A DNA stretch of 44,410 bases from Candidatus Dormiibacterota bacterium (GTDB taxonomy: Bacteria > Chloroflexota > Dormibacteria > Dormibacterales > Dormibacteraceae). The number at the start of each line of letters is the position of its first letter. Position 1 is the first letter of the stretch. Below the pieces are notes generated by a model that worked only from the letters and a program-made list of their open reading frames with translations, ran no database searches and was not told the DNA's origin. Positions 40,686-44,410 of the stretch are shown in pieces. A program made the position numbers and the translations under genes. Location of the stretch: contig CATPBK010000057.1 of the NCBI GenBank assembly GCA_955652705.1, positions 1 through 44,410 on the forward strand, in the 5' to 3' direction.

Positions 40686-43508
40686 TCAGGGGGAGGGTTT
40701 GGGCGACGACCCGGGCGCGGTCGACGAGCTGCAGGGGCTGGTCGCCGAGGCGGTCTGCATCTGCTGCAGGATCTGGCCCACCTGATTGATTTCGTTCGCA
40801 TAGCCGGCCAGATCGCCCGCCTTCAACCGGGCCTGGGCGGCCTGGTAGTGCTGGTTCGCCTGTTGCGAGAGCTGCTGCAGGCAGCTGCCGGCGGCCGGCG
40901 GCGGCCCGCCGCCCCCGCCCGACGTGGGCGGGGCGACGCCCGTCCCCACAAGCTGGGAAAGCGCCCCCTGCAGCGTGTCGTCCCAGACGACGTTCTCGGA
41001 GTCCGCCAGGATGACCTTGCGGAACTGCGGAAAGCTGGTCGAGCTGCTGGTCGCCCGCAGGTAGACCGGCTCGAAGTAGAGAAAGCTGCCACCCACCGGG
41101 ACCACCAGCAGGTTGCCTTGCTGGACTTGCGACCCGCCCTGGTTCCAGAGCGAGAACTGGCTCGAGATCTGGGGGTTTGCCTGGATCAGATTGGCGACCT
41201 GCTGCGGCCCGTAAATGTTCACTGTGTGGGGCAGCGAGTAGAGCACCAACTGGCCGTAGTTCGGCGCGTCGTTGCGGGCCGCCAGCCAGGCGATCATGTT
41301 GGGCCGGTTGTTCGGCGTGAAAGGCAGGATCAGGAGGTACTCGACAGTGCCTGTGTCCCGCAGCCGCATCATCACGTAGTAGGGCTGCAGCGTGGTCGCG
41401 GAGGCGGTTGGGCCACGCTGCTCGGCGGGAGTTGCCCAAACGTCCTCGCGGTTGTAGAAGACCTGCGTGTCGCGGATGTGGTACGCCGTGAAAACCGCGG
41501 CCTGGATGCTGAAGATGTCCTCCGGGTAGCGGATGTGCGACAGCAGTCCGGCGGGCATCTCGCTGATCGGCGTGAACAGCGTTGGGAACGTCTTCCGGTA
41601 AGCCTTGATGAGGGCGTCGTTGGGGTCCGCCACGTAAAAAGTGGTAGTTCCTTCGTACGGGTCGATGACGACCTTGACTGAGTTCCGGACGTAGTTGACA
41701 TCGCCCAGAGTCGATCCCGACAAGAGGTTGGAGGCGCTCTCGGTCTGGCTGTACGGGTAGGTGGTCGCGCTCGTGTAGGCGTCGACGATCCAGTAGAGCT
41801 TGCTGTCCACCACGACGATGTAAGGGTCGCGGTCGTAGTCCAGGAAGGGCGCGATGTTCCGAACGCGGTCGACGATGTTGCGGTGATAGAGGATCTCCGT
41901 GTCGGGCTGGACCTGAGACGTGATGAGCAGGTTCAGATCCGCGGTGCGGGCCGCCCAGAGCCAGCGGTTGACCCCGTCCAACTTTGGCGAGTGCGTCCCG
42001 GCGTAGTGCGTATAGACGTCAGGTGACCCGGGATAGTCGAATTCCTTTTGAGCGCTCGGTGCCAGCACGAATGGGCTGGTAGTTTCGCCGAAATAGATGT
42101 CCGGCTTGGTGACGGCGAGCTGTCCCTGCGGCGGGATGTTCTTCGCGACCAGGTCCGGCAGGCCGTCACCGACCACGGTGTTGACCGGGCTGGCGGCGAC
42201 CCCGTATCCGTGCGTATACGTCAGCTTCTGGTTGACGAACCCGCCGGCCTGCGATGGTAGGCGGTCGGTGCGAAGTTCACGAGCGCTGATCTCCAGCTGC
42301 AGGTAGCGGCCGTCGATGACGTAGCGGTCGAGGTCGATGTCGCTGAAGTCGTAGTAGGTGCGGATGGCCTGGATCTGTGGATAGATCTCCTGCAGCTGCT
42401 GGTAGTCCCAGAGCCGCAGGTTGTCGATGGTGTTGCGGTCGTTCGCGACGTCCTGGGCGGTCAGTCTGGTGCTGCCCGGATAGTCGCTGGCGCGCACGTT
42501 GTCCAGCCCGAACGCCTTGCGCGTCATGTCCAGCTCCCGCGCGATGTACTGCTTTTCCTGGTTGTACTCGTTCGGCGCCACCACAAAGCGCTGGATGGCG
42601 ACGCCGTAGAGGCCGCCCAGGATGCCGAACACGATCCACACGGCGAGCGCGACAACCGGCAGCCAGAGGCGCCGGACGACCGCGTTGGCGACCAGCGCCA
42701 GCGCCAGCACAACCGCCAGCGCCGTCGAGATGTAGGCGATCGGGATGCGCGCGTTGATGTCGGTGAAGCCGGCGCCCCAGACGTAACCGTTGTGCGCGTA
42801 GAGCAGGTCATAGCGACCGATGAGGGAGCCCGCACCTAGCACCAATGCGACCAGCGCCAGGAGAACCGAGACATGGGCGACGCCGCGGTCGGGCAGGCGC
42901 AGCTCGAAATCCGTGCCACGCCAGGCGTAGAGCGCCGCGACCAGGAGCGTGGTCAGGAACGTGAGGCCGAGCAGCCAGTTCAAAATCGAGTGCCAGAACG
43001 GCAGCACGAAGAGGTAGAAGGCCACATCCTGGCCGAAGACCGGTTCCTGGACCCCTGTGGCCGTGCCGTTGAGGTAGAGCGCGAGCTGCTGCCACTGCGC
43101 TCCGGCGCCAAGGGACACCGCGAGAGCGACTACGGCCGACACCGCCAGGCCGATCACACCGGCCCTGGTGCGCAGGATGCGGCGCCTGATGCCGATTGTG
43201 CGCAGCGCCGAGGCCGCCCGCAGCTGGAGCGCGACCGCGACGTTGGCGGTGGCGAAGGCGAAGGCGACGAAAAGGCTCCCGAAGAACAGCGAGAACTGCA
43301 GCCCCAGCCGGGTCGTGTAGACGTTGCGCAGGCCGAGCGCCTGGAACCACTGGAGCTCGGTGTAGAACGTGATGAGCGGGGTCGCGACGAACAGGATCAC
43401 CAGCGCGATCGCAACCAGCGCGACCCAGAGCCAGAAACCGCGGGGCGGAGCGGGCAGGCGCACCTCCGGCAGCTGCAGCTCGCCATCGAAGGGCGGGTAG
43501 CGCCTCAT
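40686..43508 (-). CDS. UPF0182-family membrane protein
   Basis: 940-residue member of UPF0182 (COG1615), a large protein of unknown function common in Actinobacteria and relatives. About seven membrane helices fill the first 300 residues (starting FWLWVALVAIALVILF), followed by a big extracytoplasmic domain with the family's WDYQQLQEIYPQIQAIRTYY, THGYGVAASPVN and the YPEDIFSIQA motifs. The C-terminal tail after residue 870 is Gly/Pro-rich with a coiled coil, as usual. Length normal. It starts 20 bases after the acyl-CoA synthetase stop. Confidence 0.93.
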   Translation of the reverse strand: MRRYPPFDGELQLPEVRLPAPPRGFWLWVALVAIALVILFVATPLITFYTELQWFQALGLRNVYTTRLGLQFSLFFGSLFVAFAFATANVAVALQLRAASALRTIGIRRRILRTRAGVIGLAVSAVVALAVSLGAGAQWQQLALYLNGTATGVQEPVFGQDVAFYLFVLPFWHSILNWLLGLTFLTTLLVAALYAWRGTDFELRLPDRGVAHVSVLLALVALVLGAGSLIGRYDLLYAHNGYVWGAGFTDINARIPIAYISTALAVVLALALVANAVVRRLWLPVVALAVWIVFGILGGLYGVAIQRFVVAPNEYNQEKQYIARELDMTRKAFGLDNVRASDYPGSTRLTAQDVANDRNTIDNLRLWDYQQLQEIYPQIQAIRTYYDFSDIDLDRYVIDGRYLQLEISARELRTDRLPSQAGGFVNQKLTYTHGYGVAASPVNTVVGDGLPDLVAKNIPPQGQLAVTKPDIYFGETTSPFVLAPSAQKEFDYPGSPDVYTHYAGTHSPKLDGVNRWLWAARTADLNLLITSQVQPDTEILYHRNIVDRVRNIAPFLDYDRDPYIVVVDSKLYWIVDAYTSATTYPYSQTESASNLLSGSTLGDVNYVRNSVKVVIDPYEGTTTFYVADPNDALIKAYRKTFPTLFTPISEMPAGLLSHIRYPEDIFSIQAAVFTAYHIRDTQVFYNREDVWATPAEQRGPTASATTLQPYYVMMRLRDTGTVEYLLILPFTPNNRPNMIAWLAARNDAPNYGQLVLYSLPHTVNIYGPQQVANLIQANPQISSQFSLWNQGGSQVQQGNLLVVPVGGSFLYFEPVYLRATSSSTSFPQFRKVILADSENVVWDDTLQGALSQLVGTGVAPPTSGGGGGPPPAAGSCLQQLSQQANQHYQAAQARLKAGDLAGYANEINQVGQILQQMQTASATSPCSSSTAPGSSPKPSP

Positions 43509-43528
43509 CCGCGTCTCATGCGCAGAGC

Positions 43529-44410
43529 CTAGACGCGGCGCTCGACCGTCTGCCAGTAGCGATCTCGGAGCCGGCGCTTCTGCATCTTCCCCGCCAGGTC
43601 GCGCGGGAAGTCCGCCACGAAGTCGACTGACTTCGGGCGCTTGTAGCCCGCCACGCGCTGGCGGCAGAACTCGATCAGCTCGAGCTCGGTCGCGGTCGCG
43701 CCCGGCCGCAGCTTGACGACCGCCTTCACCTCTTCGCCGAACTCCTCGTCGGGTACGCCGATGACCGCGGCGTCCTCCACCGCATGGTGTTCGTGCAGCA
43801 CCGCCTCCACCTCCGCCGGGTAGATGTTGACGCCGCCGCTGATGACCATGTCGATCTTGCGATCGCAGATGTAGTAGTAACCGTCCTCGTCGCGATAGGC
43901 GATATCGCCGACTGAGAAGAAGCCGTCCCGAAAACCGCTCGAGGTGGCGTCTGGGCGGTTGAAGTACTCCGCCAGCCAGCCGTTGCGGACGTAGAACTCG
44001 CCAGGCATGCCGGTCGGCACCTCAACGCCCTCTTCATCCAGCAGCCGGATCTCCTGTCCCGGCACGGCCGTGCCGCAGGAGCCTGGCTTGCGGAGCTGAT
44101 CCTCCGGCCTGAGCACGGTGTTGATGCCCGTCTCGGTGGCGCCGTAGAACTCCCAGAGGACCTCGCCGAAGTAGGCGGCGCCCTTCTCTTTGAGGGTCTG
44201 AGGAAAGGGCGCCGCTCCGACGAAGATCGCCCGCAGCGCGCTGTGATCGACGGTGCGCTTGACCTCGTCGGGCAGGGCCAGCATCCGGGCCACCAGCGTC
44301 GGAGCCATGAAGCTGGTCGTGACGCGGTGCTTGCCGATCAGCTGCAGCGCCTCGGTCGCTTCGAACCTCTGCTCGATGATGTTCGTGCCGCCCAGTACCG
44401 TGTTCAGGAA
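43529..44410 (-). CDS. AMP-forming acyl-CoA synthetase/ligase, C-terminal part
   Basis: The gene is cut by the window edge; 293 codons are visible. The ANL-family A-motifs are clear: FYGATETG, the GDIAYRDEDGYYYICDRKIDMVISGG hinge region with the Asp/Arg ATP ligands, YPAEVE, and the near-C-terminal KRPKSVDFV...GKMQKR lysine. It activates a carboxylic acid as acyl-AMP and transfers it to CoA. Medium- or long-chain fatty acid is the likely substrate. The frame stays open to base 44410, so the start lies outside. Confidence 0.93.
   Translation of the reverse strand, partial: FLNTVLGGTNIIEQRFEATEALQLIGKHRVTTSFMAPTLVARMLALPDEVKRTVDHSALRAIFVGAAPFPQTLKEKGAAYFGEVLWEFYGATETGINTVLRPEDQLRKPGSCGTAVPGQEIRLLDEEGVEVPTGMPGEFYVRNGWLAEYFNRPDATSSGFRDGFFSVGDIAYRDEDGYYYICDRKIDMVISGGVNIYPAEVEAVLHEHHAVEDAAVIGVPDEEFGEEVKAVVKLRPGATATELELIEFCRQRVAGYKRPKSVDFVADFPRDLAGKMQKRRLRDRYWQTVERRV

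Overview
The window is a compact, GC-rich bacterial chromosome segment with about 53 intact protein genes, one decayed gene and one tRNA. Genes are tightly packed. Many overlap by 4 bases (GTGA, ATGA, TTGA), many start with GTG or TTG, and several have a TAnnnT hexamer only 6-9 bases ahead of the start codon, which suggests leaderless transcripts. Single-membrane (Terrabacteria-type) traits are a VKOR-type thiol oxidase, an LprG-like lipoprotein next to an MFS exporter, a DUF222-HNH gene, UPF0182 and PrgI-type secretion genes. The mixture fits a Chloroflexota, Dormibacterota or deep actinobacterial soil lineage. This is inference; there is no rRNA in the window.

Layout. 0.1-1.9 kb: operon of a PrsW-like protease and two membrane proteins. 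1.95-3.8 kb: a TetR repressor divergent from a CrtC/lipocalin-like enzyme, with a clear operator between them. 4.1-6.1 kb: a small Cys protein, a PP-loop (Dph6-like) enzyme and an APH-like kinase. 6.5 kb: tRNA-Lys(CTT). 6.7-9.55 kb: a PrgI-MinD-like fusion coupled to a VirB4-type ATPase. 9.56-17.4 kb: mostly metabolic genes on the plus strand (GH36 galactosidase, lipase, Dtd, DMT exporter, threonine dehydratase, CBS protein, aminotransferase). 17.3-20.1 kb: MFS exporter with LppX/LprG-like lipoprotein, then a bactofilin. 20.2-22.9 kb: methyltransferase and an ABC-2 exporter flanked by a 35-base direct repeat. 23.1-25.5 kb: second part of the secretion system: 2-TM pilin-like protein, VirB6/TrbL-like channel protein, M23 peptidase and a tail-less SSB. 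25.5-28.5 kb (minus): PadR, thioredoxin-like DUF929, VKOR, a small protein and a GT51 transglycosylase. 28.5-30.8 kb: MBL hydrolase and class I aldolase. 30.9-33.6 kb: two diguanylate cyclases around an AAG glycosylase. 33.6-36.7 kb: cupin, thiolase, a repeat-rich gap, AlkD-like glycosylase. 36.7-38.4 kb: a nuclease-like/Hpt fusion and Pcm. 38.6-39.7 kb: a frameshifted DUF222-HNH pseudogene. 39.7-44.4 kb (minus): RDD protein, an unknown protein, UPF0182 and the end of an acyl-CoA synthetase.

The strongest candidate for an undescribed system is the split type IV secretion-like apparatus at 6.7-9.55 kb and 23.1-25.1 kb. The core parts (VirB2-, VirB3-, VirB4- and VirB6-like, plus a wall hydrolase and an SsbB-like protein) are present in the order of two operons. 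No relaxase or coupling ATPase is visible here, and the VirB3-like part is fused to a MinD-like domain that has lost its Walker A lysines. A chromosomal DNA-uptake or DNA/protein-export machine is the working hypothesis.
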